Source of the DNA: Pseudomonadota bacterium
Lineage (GTDB): Bacteria > Pseudomonadota > Alphaproteobacteria > Azospirillales > Azospirillaceae
Direction of reading: 5' to 3'
Assembly (NCBI GenBank): GCA_023423695.1
Contig: JAFAFA010000013.1
Location: forward strand, 62,001-126,000
DNA length: 64,000 nt
The notes under the pieces were generated by a model. The model saw only the letters and a list, made by a program, of their open reading frames with translations. It ran no database searches and was not told the DNA's origin. Both the position numbers and the translations under genes were made by a program. Positions 1-8,156 of the stretch are shown here, piece by piece; position 1 is the stretch's first letter; every line of letters starts with the position of its first letter.

Positions 1-470
1 AGCCGGCCAAGGCCCCGCCGCCCCCGCCGTCCTCCGAGGTCATCATGCAGCAGGCGATGACCGCGATGGGCGAGGCCGGGACCGAGCTGCGCATCGACGC
101 GCTGAACCTCGACACCCCCGCCACCGCCGGCACCGCCACCGGCGCCCTGAAGGTTGCCACTCCGGCGGCCTTCGGCGTCACCGGCGGCGCCACCGTCCTG
201 CTGCGCGGCATCGACGCCGCGGTGAAGGCGATGCAGCCGGCACCGGGCACCAAGCCCGACCAGGAGACGCAGGATATGCTGGCCGGCCTGGCGATGGTCC
301 AGGCCCTGGGCCAAGCCGGCAAGGACGACAGCGGCGCCGAGATCCGCACCTACAAGATCGACGTGACGGAGGCCGGCCAGCTCCTGCTGAACGGCGCCGA
401 CATGACCGCCCTGCTGGCCGGCGGTGCCGAGCCCGAGCCGGCGCCAGCGCCAGCTCCGAAGAAGAAGTGA
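1..470 (+). CDS. C-terminal part of an uncharacterised protein (possibly DUF2125/DUF945-like)
   Basis: The reading frame is open from the window edge (from base 3) to a TGA at 468-470, so this is the 3' end of a longer gene; an internal ATG at 45 is not a convincing start. The visible part alternates short beta-like stretches with a helical segment and ends in a Pro/Ala spacer and three lysines. The pattern near the end, a tyrosine-rich strand followed by an AGQLLLNG-type turn, resembles the close of DUF2125/DUF945 periplasmic proteins, but this is a weak resemblance. A nested palindromic repeat follows directly. Confidence 0.6.
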   Translation, partial: PAKAPPPPPSSEVIMQQAMTAMGEAGTELRIDALNLDTPATAGTATGALKVATPAAFGVTGGATVLLRGIDAAVKAMQPAPGTKPDQETQDMLAGLAMVQALGQAGKDDSGAEIRTYKIDVTEAGQLLLNGADMTALLAGGAEPEPAPAPAPKKK

Positions 471-483
471 AGTAAGGGGGGTA

Positions 484-647
484 GACCCCCACCTAACCTC
501 CCCCGCTGGGCGGGGGAGGGACTGCCGCTGAACGCCGACAAAGCTCCGATCCCTCCCCCGCCCAGCTCTCGCACAAGCTTCGCTTTATGCTGACGCGACA
601 GGCGGACCGAAGGTCCGCTGAGAGCGGGGGAGGGATGGGGAGGGGCA
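484..647. repeat. Nested palindromic intergenic repeat, copy 1 (diverged)
   Basis: Outer arms are C-rich on the left (CCTAACCTCCCCCGC) and G-rich on the right (GCGGGGGAGGGATGGGGAGG) and are inverted relative to each other. Inside lie further hairpins, for example CGGACC-GAA-GGTCCG near 603-617. Copies 2 (16670-16770) and 3 (46100-46205) share the outer arms, but this copy has a longer and different centre. It lies between two plus-strand genes. Confidence 0.65.
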
Positions 648-712
648 TCGCAAGCCGACACTTCCCCGCGACACCCCGCCGCACACCTCCCGCGGTTGCA
701 CGCCACAAGCCT

Positions 713-742
713 CTTGAACGGCCGGGACGCTTTCACATATCT
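713..742 (+). promoter_or_regulatory. Candidate sigma-32 promoter of htpG
   Basis: CTTGAA at 713-718, a 17-base gap, then CATATCT at 736-742, which fits the alphaproteobacterial RpoH pattern (CTTGAA, about 17 bases, TAT-rich -10). It ends about 50 bases before the htpG start. HtpG is a classic heat-shock chaperone, so the placement makes sense. The groESL operon here has an equivalent CTTGAA element with the same spacing. Confidence 0.6.
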
Positions 743-790
743 CCGCCGTCTTGACGCCACCACCCGTGCAAAACCAACGAAGGTGCCCCC

Positions 791-2671
791 ATGACCGAGG
801 AACGGCTCAGTTTTCAAGCCGAGGTCAGCCGTCTGCTCGACATCGTCGCCCACTCGCTCTACAGCGAGAAGGAAGTGTTCCTGCGCGAACTGGTCTCCAA
901 CGCGTCGGACGCCTGCGACCGCCTGCGCTACGCGGCGCTGACCCAGCCGGAACTCTCGGCCGACGATCCGAACCTCAAGGTCCGCCTGCTGGTCGACAAG
1001 GACGCGCGGACCCTGACCGTCGCCGACAACGGCATCGGCATGAACCGCGAGGATCTGGTCGAGAATCTCGGCACCATCGCCCGCTCCGGCACCGCCGCCT
1101 TCATGAAGTCGCTGGAAGGTGCGGAAAAGGGTGACGGAAAGAAGGACGTCAACCTGATCGGCCAGTTCGGCGTCGGCTTCTATTCCGCCTTCATGGCAGC
1201 CGACAAGGTCACGGTGCTGACCCGCAAGGCCGGCGAGGCCCATGGCTGGCGCTGGGAATCCGACGGCAAGGGCGAGTTCACCATCGCCGAGGCCGACGGC
1301 CTGTCGCGCGGCACGCAGATCGTCCTGCATCTGCGCGACGGCGACGACGAGTATCTCGACGAGGCCCGTCTGGGCGGCATCGTCCGCAAGTATTCCGACC
1401 ACATCGCCATCCCCATCCTGTTCGGCGAGGGTGACGACGCCAAGGCGCTGAACAGCGCGTCGGCCCTGTGGACCCGGTCGAAGTCGGAGATCACCCCCGA
1501 CCAGTACAAGGAATTCTATCACCATGTCGGCCACGCCTTCGACGACCCGTGGCTGACCCTGCACTGGCGGGCCGAAGGGGCGCTGGAATACACCAACCTG
1601 CTCTATGTGCCTTCGACCAAGCCCTTCGACCTGTTCGATCCCAAGCGCGCCCACCGGGTGAAGCTGTACGTCAAGCGCGTCTTCATCACCGACGCGGCGG
1701 AAGGGCTGATCCCGCCCTACCTGCGCTTCCTGCGCGGCGTGGTCGACAGCGAGGATCTGCCGCTGAACATCAGCCGCGAGATGCTGCAGCACAACCCGAT
1801 GCTGGCCAAGATCAAGGCCGGCATCACTCGGCGCGTCCTGTCGGAACTGTCCAAGAAGGCCAAGGACACCGAGAACGCCGCCGAATACGACAGCTTCTGG
1901 GAAAACTTCGGCGCGGTGCTGAAGGAAGGCCTCTATGAGGACTACGAGCACCGGGACGAGCTGCTGAAGCTGCTGCGCTTCCGCACCACCGCCGGCGAGG
2001 ATCTCGTCTCTCTGGAGCAGTATGTCGCCCGCATGAAGGAGGGCCAGGACGCCATCTACACCATCAGCGGCGACGACATCGACACCCTGCTGCGCAGCCC
2101 GCAGCTGGAAGGCTTCAAGGCCAAGGGCGTCGAGGTCCTGCTGCTGACCGACCCGGTGGACGAGTTCTGGATGCCGTCGGTCGGCGTCTATGACGGCAAG
2201 CCCTTCAAGTCGGTGACCCGCGGCGGCGCCGACCTCGGCAAGATCAAGGGCGAGGAGACCGAGAAGCCGGAGGAGAAGACGCCGGAGGGCGAGCTGACCG
2301 ACCTGCTGGCCCTGCTGAAGCTGACTCTGTCCGACGTGGTGAAGGACGTCCGCAAGTCCGAACGCCTGACCGACAGCGCCGTCTGTCTGGTGGCCGACGA
2401 CAACGACATGGACATGCACCTGGAACGCCTGCTGAAGCAGCACAAGCAGCTGAACGGCGAGGTCGGCAAGCGCATCCTGGAGATCAACCCGTCCCACGCC
2501 CTGATCAAGCGGCTGGCGGAACGGGCCAAGGGCAGCGGCGCCACCGACGCGCTGGAGGATGCGGCGTGGCTGCTGCTGGATCAGGCCCGCATCGTCGAAG
2601 GCGAGCCCCTGCCCGACCCGGCCGCCTTCGCCCGCCGTCTGGCGAGCGCGATGGAGAAGGGGCTGGCGTAA
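791..2671 (+). CDS. htpG: Molecular chaperone HtpG (Hsp90)
   Basis: Bacterial Hsp90, an ATP-driven cytoplasmic dimer that helps client proteins fold. At 626 residues it has the usual length. The GHKL ATPase domain shows the conserved SNASDACDRLR stretch (about 36-46), DNGIGM (79-84) and GQFGVGF (124-130). A middle domain with the PLNISRE segment and a C-terminal dimerisation region follow. The ATG at 791 has a GAAGGT ribosome binding site 6-7 bases upstream. A sigma-32-like promoter precedes it and a strong shared terminator follows. It appears to be transcribed alone. Confidence 0.97.
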   Translation: MTEERLSFQAEVSRLLDIVAHSLYSEKEVFLRELVSNASDACDRLRYAALTQPELSADDPNLKVRLLVDKDARTLTVADNGIGMNREDLVENLGTIARSGTAAFMKSLEGAEKGDGKKDVNLIGQFGVGFYSAFMAADKVTVLTRKAGEAHGWRWESDGKGEFTIAEADGLSRGTQIVLHLRDGDDEYLDEARLGGIVRKYSDHIAIPILFGEGDDAKALNSASALWTRSKSEITPDQYKEFYHHVGHAFDDPWLTLHWRAEGALEYTNLLYVPSTKPFDLFDPKRAHRVKLYVKRVFITDAAEGLIPPYLRFLRGVVDSEDLPLNISREMLQHNPMLAKIKAGITRRVLSELSKKAKDTENAAEYDSFWENFGAVLKEGLYEDYEHRDELLKLLRFRTTAGEDLVSLEQYVARMKEGQDAIYTISGDDIDTLLRSPQLEGFKAKGVEVLLLTDPVDEFWMPSVGVYDGKPFKSVTRGGADLGKIKGEETEKPEEKTPEGELTDLLALLKLTLSDVVKDVRKSERLTDSAVCLVADDNDMDMHLERLLKQHKQLNGEVGKRILEINPSHALIKRLAERAKGSGATDALEDAAWLLLDQARIVEGEPLPDPAAFARRLASAMEKGLA

Positions 2672-2698
2672 GGATCGCCATCAACAGGAAAGCCTGAA

Positions 2699-2736
2699 GG
2701 GAAAGCCCCCTCCTCCGGGGAGGAGAGGGCTTTCCC
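2699..2736. terminator. Bidirectional terminator between htpG and the histidine kinase
   Basis: An almost perfect inverted repeat (GGGAAAGCCC...GGGCTTTCCC, arms of about 15 bases around a short CCGG-type centre) lies between two convergent genes. The left arm starts with GGAAAG and the right arm ends CTTTCC, so both strands give a GC stem followed by a short T-rich run. It ends at the last codons of the downstream minus-strand gene. Confidence 0.75.
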
Positions 2737-3945
2737 TTATCCGCGTCCCACCCGCTCCGGCGGGAAGACCAGCGACATGACGGTGCCCTCGTCACGGCGG
2801 CTGACGACGTCCAGGCGACCGCCATGCAGTTCGATCAGGCGCTTGGTCAGCGGCAGGCCCAGCCCGGTGCCGACCTGGGTGCGAGCCAGCGCGCTGTCGA
2901 TCTGGCCCCAGGGTTCCAGCGCCTTCGCCAACTCCTCCCCGCTCATGCCGATGCCGGTGTCGTGCACCGACAGCCACATCGTGCCGCTGTCCGCCACGCG
3001 GGCGCCCAGCGTCACCACCCCATCGGCCGGCGTGAACTTCACCGCGTTCGACAGCAGGTTCAGCAGCATCTGGCGCAGCTTGCGTTCATCCGCGCGCAAG
3101 GGCGGCAAGTCCGTTGGCACGGCGGTGACGATGCGGACGCCATGGCGCCCTGCCCGTTCGGCCAGCAGCCGCGCCGTGCCGATCGCCACCCGCACCACGT
3201 CCACCGTCCCGTCCACAAGCTCCAGCCGGTCGGCATCGGCCTTGGACAGGTCGAGCAGGTCGTTGATCAGCTCCATCAGGTGCCGGCCGCTCTCGGCGAT
3301 GTCGCGGGCATAGTCGCGATAGAGCGGGATGGCGTGCGGCCCCGCCACCTCCTGCTCCAGCAGCTCGGCAAAGCCCATCATCGCGGTCAGCGGCGTGCGG
3401 ATCTCGTGGCTCATGTTGGCGAGGAAGGCGGTCTTGGCCCGGATCGCCTGTTCGGCCTGCCGGCGCGCCTCCTCCAACTGGCGGGCGCGCAGATCCGTCT
3501 GTTCGGCGGAGCGCGCCATCAGCCCGGTCACCGTGCCGACGCCCAGATAGCGGCCCTGGTCCACCACCAGGAAGCCGGTCACCAGCGCCGCCGGCTTCAG
3601 CCGGGCCAGCCGCCGCCCGATCTCCGCCAGCGGGGTCGTCCCCTCCACCAGCAGCGGATGGGGGTCCATGAGAGCGGACACCTCCACAGTCGAGGCATCC
3701 TTTCCCCCGTCCGGCGGAAGACGGTTGCGCTCCAGCAGGCCGACGACGCACCCCTCGCCGTCGACCACCGGCAGGGCCGGCAAATCAGGCTGGCGGTTGA
3801 AGCGGGCAGCCGCTGCCGCACAATCCTGCCCGGGTGCCAGCGGCGGCACCGGAACCGCCAGCCCGGCGGCAGTGAAAGCGGGTTCGTCCATGTGCGCCTC
3901 CGGCGCGGCGGCCGGGACGGAAAGCGGCGGATCGAATGGCGTCAC
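2737..3945 (-). CDS. CBS-domain sensor histidine kinase
   Basis: A soluble histidine kinase of 402 residues. Residues about 25-145 look like a pair of CBS-type modules (PALPVVDGEGCVVGLL, then a second GFLVVDQGRYLGVGTV), which in other proteins bind adenine nucleotides. A short coiled coil (about 148-170) leads to a HisKA domain with the phospho-acceptor H180 in FLANMSHEIRTPL. The ATPase domain has an N box (LLNLLSNAVKF), G1 (DTGIGMS) and G2 (GTGLGLPL). No membrane segment is seen, so the signal is probably cytoplasmic. No response regulator gene lies next to it, so the partner must be elsewhere. An alternative start is Met19. Confidence 0.85.
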   Translation of the reverse strand: MTPFDPPLSVPAAAPEAHMDEPAFTAAGLAVPVPPLAPGQDCAAAAARFNRQPDLPALPVVDGEGCVVGLLERNRLPPDGGKDASTVEVSALMDPHPLLVEGTTPLAEIGRRLARLKPAALVTGFLVVDQGRYLGVGTVTGLMARSAEQTDLRARQLEEARRQAEQAIRAKTAFLANMSHEIRTPLTAMMGFAELLEQEVAGPHAIPLYRDYARDIAESGRHLMELINDLLDLSKADADRLELVDGTVDVVRVAIGTARLLAERAGRHGVRIVTAVPTDLPPLRADERKLRQMLLNLLSNAVKFTPADGVVTLGARVADSGTMWLSVHDTGIGMSGEELAKALEPWGQIDSALARTQVGTGLGLPLTKRLIELHGGRLDVVSRRDEGTVMSLVFPPERVGRG

Positions 3946-4321
3946 GGCGTCTCACCCCCTCCCCTCTCCGGCGCGATCGTGCCCGGTCGGCACCGGTCGC
4001 GGGATGCGCGGCGCTCCTGCGGCAAAACCTAGCAGCCGATTATGAGCAATTGGTTTCCGATCCAACCATCCACCCCATGCCAGGCCTATCCAAAAGCACT
4101 ATTACCTTGGACTGAGAAGCTTTTGCGCATTCGTTCCTCCGGCTGTGACCTGGGCATTTGAGAATGGTTCCGAAACACAGTATGATGGTCGGGTATTCGG
4201 GGTGCCGCGTTCGGCCGACCGGGCTTGTCCGGCCGGCCGGCCTTTGCTGACGGCATTCCGGGCATCAGGGAGACCCGGAGGGGCGATCCGCCGCCCGTCA
4301 CACAGAACAGGATTACAGGGG
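3946..4321. other. Divergent intergenic region between the histidine kinase and fur
   Basis: About 375 bases between divergent genes, so both promoters should be here. The middle part (about 4035-4190) is more AT-rich than its surroundings. A GCATTTGAGAATGG stretch near 4153-4166 vaguely resembles half of a Fur-type box, but I cannot make a convincing dyad. I see no small gene. Confidence 0.4.
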
Positions 4322-4759
4322 ATGTCCATGCCCTCGCGCCTCGAAGAATTGTGCGTGAAGAAGGGATTGAAGATGACCGACCAGCGCCGCGTGATCTCGC
4401 GCGTGCTGTCGGAGGCGACGGACCATCCCGACGTGGAGGAGGTGCATCGCCGCGCATCCGCCATCGACCCGCGCATTTCCATCGCCACCGTCTACCGGAC
4501 GATGCGGCTGTTCGAGGAAGCGCATGTGATCGACCGCCTTGATTTCGGCGATGGACGCGCGCGCTACGAGGAAGCAAGAACCGATCATCACCATCATCTG
4601 ATCGATGTCGATTCCGGTGAAGTCATAGAGTTCACCAATGATGAAATGGAACGGCTGAAGGAAAGCATTGCCCGTGAACTGGGCTATGACCTGATAGGCC
4701 ATCGGCTGGAACTGTACGGCGTCCCGCGCAAGCGGCGTGCCGATAAATCTGAGTCTTAA
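4322..4759 (+). CDS. fur: Ferric uptake regulator family protein (Fur/Mur type)
   Basis: A metal-dependent repressor of 145 residues, counted from the ATG at 4322, which follows a GGATTACAGGGG leader; Met3 (4328) is an alternative. The winged helix covers about residues 10-85, with PRISIATVYRTMRLFEE as the recognition region. The HHHHLIDVDSGEVIEF metal and hinge segment follows. No CxxC structural zinc motifs are present, which is usual for alphaproteobacterial Fur, many of which sense Mn as well as Fe. The sequence fits Fur/Mur better than Irr because it lacks the Irr heme-regulatory Cys-Pro. It stands alone and is divergent from the kinase. Confidence 0.88.
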   Translation: MSMPSRLEELCVKKGLKMTDQRRVISRVLSEATDHPDVEEVHRRASAIDPRISIATVYRTMRLFEEAHVIDRLDFGDGRARYEEARTDHHHHLIDVDSGEVIEFTNDEMERLKESIARELGYDLIGHRLELYGVPRKRRADKSES

Positions 4760-4955
4760 CTATATAGCGGGCCCGGCGGTGTTGCGCACAAGAGGTGGCG
4801 GCTGATCTCGCCCCCATCCGGAATCGCCACACGCTCGACGGGCGGGTCAGGCGGCCATCGCTTGCGGGGTGCATCGGGTGCCGGTCTGGACCTTGCCGGC
4901 CGACTGCCCAAGGTTAGGTGAGGAGCAAACCTCACTGACCGGAACCGGCCGCACC

Positions 4956-5384
4956 ATGGATGACCGCCACGACGACCGCCCCGACACCCGGCACGAAAGC
5001 CCGCCGACCACGTCCGGGGCCGAACCGATCAAAGCCCAGGGCTCCAGCCCAAATCCCCCTGGCCCAAACCCCATTGGCCAAAATCCCATTGGCCCAAATC
5101 CAACCGGACCGGATCCTGTTCTCGAACGGCTGGACCGCCTGTCGGATCTGCTGCTGCGCCGCATCGACCGGCTGGAGGAGCGGGTCCGCAGCCTGGAGCA
5201 GGATAATGGCGAGATCATCAACCTGCTGATCGCCGTCAAGGCCGGTCTGGAGGAAGCTTCCGGCGACCTGATCGCGCAGCTGGAGGACGGGGTGGATGCC
5301 GCGGAGGGCGAGGAGGAGTCCGAAGACGGGGCGGAGGACGGCCCTCTGTTCGAGACGCCCTGCGGCCCGACGATGCTGCATTGA
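4956..5384 (+). CDS. Small acidic helical protein with a Pro/Asn repeat
   Basis: I do not recognise this family. From the ATG at 4956 the protein has 142 residues: a polar N-terminus, a short NPIGxNP repeat (about 32-50) encoded by four 15-base DNA units, then a heptad-patterned segment (LERLDRLSDLLLRRIDRLEE) typical of a coiled coil, and a strongly acidic tail. A longer version from 4869 is open, but the extra residues look non-coding. The ribosome binding site is weak. It probably oligomerises through the coiled coil; nothing shows its function. Confidence 0.6.
   Translation: MDDRHDDRPDTRHESPPTTSGAEPIKAQGSSPNPPGPNPIGQNPIGPNPTGPDPVLERLDRLSDLLLRRIDRLEERVRSLEQDNGEIINLLIAVKAGLEEASGDLIAQLEDGVDAAEGEEESEDGAEDGPLFETPCGPTMLH
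5049..5108 (+). repeat. Four tandem 15-base units
   Basis: Units at 5049-5063, 5064-5078, 5079-5093 and 5094-5108 follow the pattern CCAAATCCCATTGGC with a few changes each. They lie in frame inside the coding region and give an NPxGP peptide repeat, so gain or loss of units would not shift the frame. Confidence 0.8.
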
Positions 5385-5476
5385 CGGTCCTGCGGCTTGC
5401 GGCAGACCGGGAACCGTCCCCAGGGTTGCCGTAAAAGACCTTGCCCGCCATGCCACGGCGGCCGGATAAACGGCGC

Positions 5477-6223
5477 ATGCAGACCTCTCCCCTTCCCGAT
5501 CCTGCGCCTCAGACCAGCCTCACGCCGCCGGCACTCCTGCCGGCGCAGCATTTCGAATTGCCGGCCTCCGGTTCGCCGGCCTCCGGTTCGTTGGTATGCG
5601 GTCCGTCCGGCGTCGCCTTCTTCGACTTCGACGGCACGCTGATCCATGGCGACAGCCTGCCGATGTTCGTCGGCGAGGTGATCGGCCGGCGCCGCGCCGC
5701 CCTGGCTCTGGCCGACGCCATCCGTTCGGCGATGCACCGCCATGTCCGCGGCCGCGGGCCGGGCTGCGATTTTCCCGGATCGGTGAAGGCCATCTATCTG
5801 AAGCGCACCCTGCGCGGCCTGCCGGTGGCCGACGCGCTGGCCGCGGCGGAGCGGATGGTGCCCCGCGTCCGCTGGCATCAGCCCATGCTGGATGTGCTGA
5901 AGGAGCATCGCCGGCAAGGGCGCCGGGTGGTGGTCGCGACCGGCGCGCTCGACCTCTACATGCCAGCCCTTCTGCACGGGCTGGAGGTGGACGACCTGCT
6001 GGCCACGGGGATGGAGGTGGTCGACGGCAAGCTGACCGGCGGGCTCAGCACCGCCAACTGCGTGCGGTTGGACAAGGCGGAACGGGTGACCGCCTGGATC
6101 GCCGGCAACGGTCCGGTCGCCGCCACCTGGGGCTACGGCAACCACCCCAGCGACCTGCCGATGCTGGCGCTGATGCACAAGGGCGAAGTGATCCGCATTC
6201 GACGAAGGTCGAACCGCAGGTAG
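5477..6223 (+). CDS. HAD-superfamily (subfamily IB) phosphatase
   Basis: A PSPase-like HAD hydrolase. Motif I is FFDFDGTL, with the nucleophile Asp and the general acid two residues later. Motif II is VVVATGA. Motif III/IV is GYGNHPSDLPML, where the usual aspartates are partly replaced by Asn-His (canonical GDS..D), so activity may be altered. HAD-IB proteins act on small phosphate esters; the substrate cannot be told here. Start sites at 5441 (TTG), 5450 and 5477 are possible, and none has a strong ribosome binding site. A 15-base direct repeat (about 5561-5590) encodes PASGS twice in the N-terminal linker. Confidence 0.75.
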   Translation: MQTSPLPDPAPQTSLTPPALLPAQHFELPASGSPASGSLVCGPSGVAFFDFDGTLIHGDSLPMFVGEVIGRRRAALALADAIRSAMHRHVRGRGPGCDFPGSVKAIYLKRTLRGLPVADALAAAERMVPRVRWHQPMLDVLKEHRRQGRRVVVATGALDLYMPALLHGLEVDDLLATGMEVVDGKLTGGLSTANCVRLDKAERVTAWIAGNGPVAATWGYGNHPSDLPMLALMHKGEVIRIRRRSNRR

Positions 6224-6300
6224 CAGCCGTTTACAACCCGGCTACTGCCCCGCATACTCCCTCCCGTCCATGACAAAAACATGATGGACGGAGGGGAAAC

Positions 6301-6675
6301 GTGAGCTTCAGCATCGACGCCGACATCCGGATGCCGGGCTATGGCGGGCGCCGGGCCGTGGTGGCCGATGCCGACCGCATCCAGCGCGAGGCGCTGGCCG
6401 GCCATCTGGCCGGCCGCGGCTTCCAGGTTTCACAGACCGACGACGCATTGGAAGCGCTGACCATCATCGGTGCGGAGGCGCCGGTGGTCGCATTGCTGCC
6501 ACTGGAGCAGGAAGGCGACGAGGGCGACCGCGCCGCGGCGCTGGCGGCGATGCTCTATCCGCAGACGCGCATCCTGATGACCGGTCGGCGCGTGCAGAAC
6601 GCCCCCTTCCCCATTCTGCCCCGCCCGGTCGACCTCACCGCGCTCGACCGCTGGCTGGACGAGGCGACGGCATAG
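6301..6675 (+). CDS. Stand-alone receiver-like protein without the phosphorylation site
   Basis: 124 residues read from a GTG at 6301 behind a good GGAGGGG ribosome binding site. The length and alternating strand/helix pattern fit a CheY-type receiver: an acidic turn (VVADAD) after strand 1, a Thr in strand 4 (ILMTG) and an R-P pair where Lys-Pro is normal. The strand-3 end reads PVVALLPLE where a receiver has PDLVLLDL, so the phospho-accepting Asp is missing. It is likely a protein-interaction module not controlled by phosphorylation. It is convergent with the sigma factor gene. Confidence 0.65.
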   Translation: MSFSIDADIRMPGYGGRRAVVADADRIQREALAGHLAGRGFQVSQTDDALEALTIIGAEAPVVALLPLEQEGDEGDRAAALAAMLYPQTRILMTGRRVQNAPFPILPRPVDLTALDRWLDEATA

Positions 6676-6701
6676 CCCGGCCACAACCCATCCGCCTTGC
6701 C

Positions 6702-7601
6702 TTATTGGGCGCCGGTGTCTCCGAAACCCGACACATGCTCCAGCTTTTGCGGGTTGGCAATCTGGTAGATCCGCCGGATGCGGCCATCTGCAATGTCGAA
6801 GGCCAGGACGCTGCGGAAGGAGCCCCCCAGTTCGGTCAGCAGACCCGGTCCGCCATTCACCCGCACCGGCACGAAGCCGAATCCGACGCCCCGCTTGCGC
6901 TGGACGCCCATCAGGAATCGGGCGATGCGGTCGGCACCGAAGAGCGGGTTGACCGCCGTCCGCACCATGCCGCCGCCGTCGCTCAGCCACTGCGCATCGT
7001 CCGACAGCAGGGCCACGATGGCCGCATAGTCGCGTCGGACGCTGGCCTCGGCGAAGGCGTCGGCCAGACGGCGCCCGGCATCCGCGTCGGCGCGGGATTC
7101 GGCAGGTTCGTTCATCCGGTTGCGGGCACGCCGCATGATCTGGCGGCAGGCCTCCACCGACTTGCCGAGGATCGCCGCGATCTCCGCATAATCGAGGTCC
7201 ATCGCCTCGCGCAGGACGAAGACCGCGCGCTGGTCCGGCGCCAGCCGCTCCAGCAGCAGGAGCATCGCGATCGGCACCGACTCGGCGTCGGCCACCTCGT
7301 CCGTCCCATCGGCCCAGCCGGCGACCTCCGGTTCGGGCAGCCACAGCCCGTAATAGCGTTCCCGCGCCACCCGGGCGGAGCGCAGCCGGTCGAGCGCCAG
7401 CCGCGTCACCAGCGTGGTCAGGAAGGCGGGGGCCGACCCGACGCTGCCGGGGATCACCGCGGCCCAGCGCAGCCAGGCGTCCTGCAGCGTGTCCTCCGCC
7501 TCCGCCACCGACCCGAGCAGCCGGTAGGCCAGGGCGCGCAGCCGCGCCCGCTCGCCCGCGAAGGCGGCGAGCGCGGTTTCCGGGTCGGCCAGCGCCGTCA
7601 C
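6702..7601 (-). CDS. ECF41-type RNA polymerase sigma factor with fused SnoaL-like domain
   Basis: Residues about 15-165 are sigma regions 2 and 4 (SVAEAEDTLQDAWLRW; then a region-4 helix-turn-helix around DLDYAEIAAILGKSVEACRQ). The C-terminal part (about 175-295) is a SnoaL-like domain carrying SDGGG at 207-211 and a following NPLFGADRIARFL segment, the hallmark of the ECF41 group, in which this domain replaces an anti-sigma factor. ECF41 genes are typically beside carboxymuconolactone-decarboxylase-like genes, and that is the case here: the ATG overlaps the stop of the AhpD-like gene by four bases (7598-7601), so the two are translationally coupled. Confidence 0.92.
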   Translation of the reverse strand: MTALADPETALAAFAGERARLRALAYRLLGSVAEAEDTLQDAWLRWAAVIPGSVGSAPAFLTTLVTRLALDRLRSARVARERYYGLWLPEPEVAGWADGTDEVADAESVPIAMLLLLERLAPDQRAVFVLREAMDLDYAEIAAILGKSVEACRQIMRRARNRMNEPAESRADADAGRRLADAFAEASVRRDYAAIVALLSDDAQWLSDGGGMVRTAVNPLFGADRIARFLMGVQRKRGVGFGFVPVRVNGGPGLLTELGGSFRSVLAFDIADGRIRRIYQIANPQKLEHVSGFGDTGAQ

Positions 7602-8050
7602 GCCGCCATCCCGACGGCGGTGCCTTCGATATGCTGGGCGATGCCGATGCGGTTCCAGGCGTTGATCTGCGCCGCCGTCACCGTCAGCTGGGCGATCTGC
7701 TCGGCGCTGAAATGGCGTTGCAGTTCCCGATAGGCTTCGTCGATGCGGTCATGCTGGGCGCGGGTCAGCACCTCGGCCCAGGCGAAAGCGGCGCGTTCGT
7801 CGGGCAGGAACAGCTCCGACCGTTCCCACTCGGCAAGCGCGGCGATGCGCTGTTCCGACTGGCCGTCGTGCCGTGCTTCCTTGCTGTGCATGTCGATGCA
7901 ATAGGCGCAGCCGTTGATCTGCGACACGCGCAGGTCGATCAGGTGGATCAGGCCGGTCGGCAGGCCGCTGCCACGGATGGTCTTGGCAGTGGCGTACAGC
8001 GTGGCGAACAGGGACGGGGCGTCGGTGGCGACGGTGAAACGGAAAGCCAT
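7598..8050 (-). CDS. Carboxymuconolactone decarboxylase / AhpD-like protein
   Basis: 150 residues from the ATG at 8050, chosen because a GAGG ribosome binding site lies about 9 bases upstream; two Met codons further up are open but less well placed. The AhpD-type active site is NGCAYCIDMHSKEAR, with C48, C51 and H55. Such proteins are small all-helical reductants of peroxides or thiol relays. A candidate ECF41 promoter lies 37 bases upstream, and the sigma factor gene follows with an ATGA overlap, so the pair probably forms an autoregulated stress unit. Confidence 0.9.
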   Translation of the reverse strand: MAFRFTVATDAPSLFATLYATAKTIRGSGLPTGLIHLIDLRVSQINGCAYCIDMHSKEARHDGQSEQRIAALAEWERSELFLPDERAAFAWAEVLTRAQHDRIDEAYRELQRHFSAEQIAQLTVTAAQINAWNRIGIAQHIEGTAVGMAA

Positions 8051-8086
8051 GGTGGTCATCCTCGTTTGGGGTGTCATCGCCCTCTT

Positions 8087-8113
8087 GACGGGGCGAACCC
8101 GTCAGGCGTGACG
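8087..8113 (-). promoter_or_regulatory. Candidate ECF41 promoter upstream of the AhpD-like gene
   Basis: On the minus strand CGTCACG (8107-8113), exactly 16 bases, then CGTC (8087-8090). The ECF41 consensus as I recall it is TGTCACA, 16 bases, CGTC, so five core bases of the -35, the spacing and the whole -10 match. It lies 37 bases before the ATG at 8050. Confidence 0.6.
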
Positions 8114-8156
8114 CATGGCAGCCCCGCGCTCCGCTCAAGGCTGCCCACCCTGCCCG

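Larger units (their letters stand above)
471..790. other. Intergenic region before htpG: repeat element plus heat-shock promoter
   Basis: No gene is seen here. The first half is filled by a palindromic repeat (484-647). The second half carries a sigma-32-like promoter for htpG (713-742) and its ribosome binding site (GAAGGT, about 779-784). The promoter and ribosome-binding-site positions are read directly from the bases. Confidence 0.7.

Noticed and set aside
350..2497. A long open frame opposite htpG
   Set aside because: It is the antisense reading of a clear gene in high-GC DNA; the composition is low-complexity and there is no ribosome binding site. Similar frames opposite ccoNOP (40686-43973), the chemoreceptor (59381-62011), cysK (9747-12341) and groEL (31831-33405) were left out for the same reason.
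4150..4175. A Fur-like box before fur
   Set aside because: Only one half-site resembles the consensus and no dyad can be drawn.
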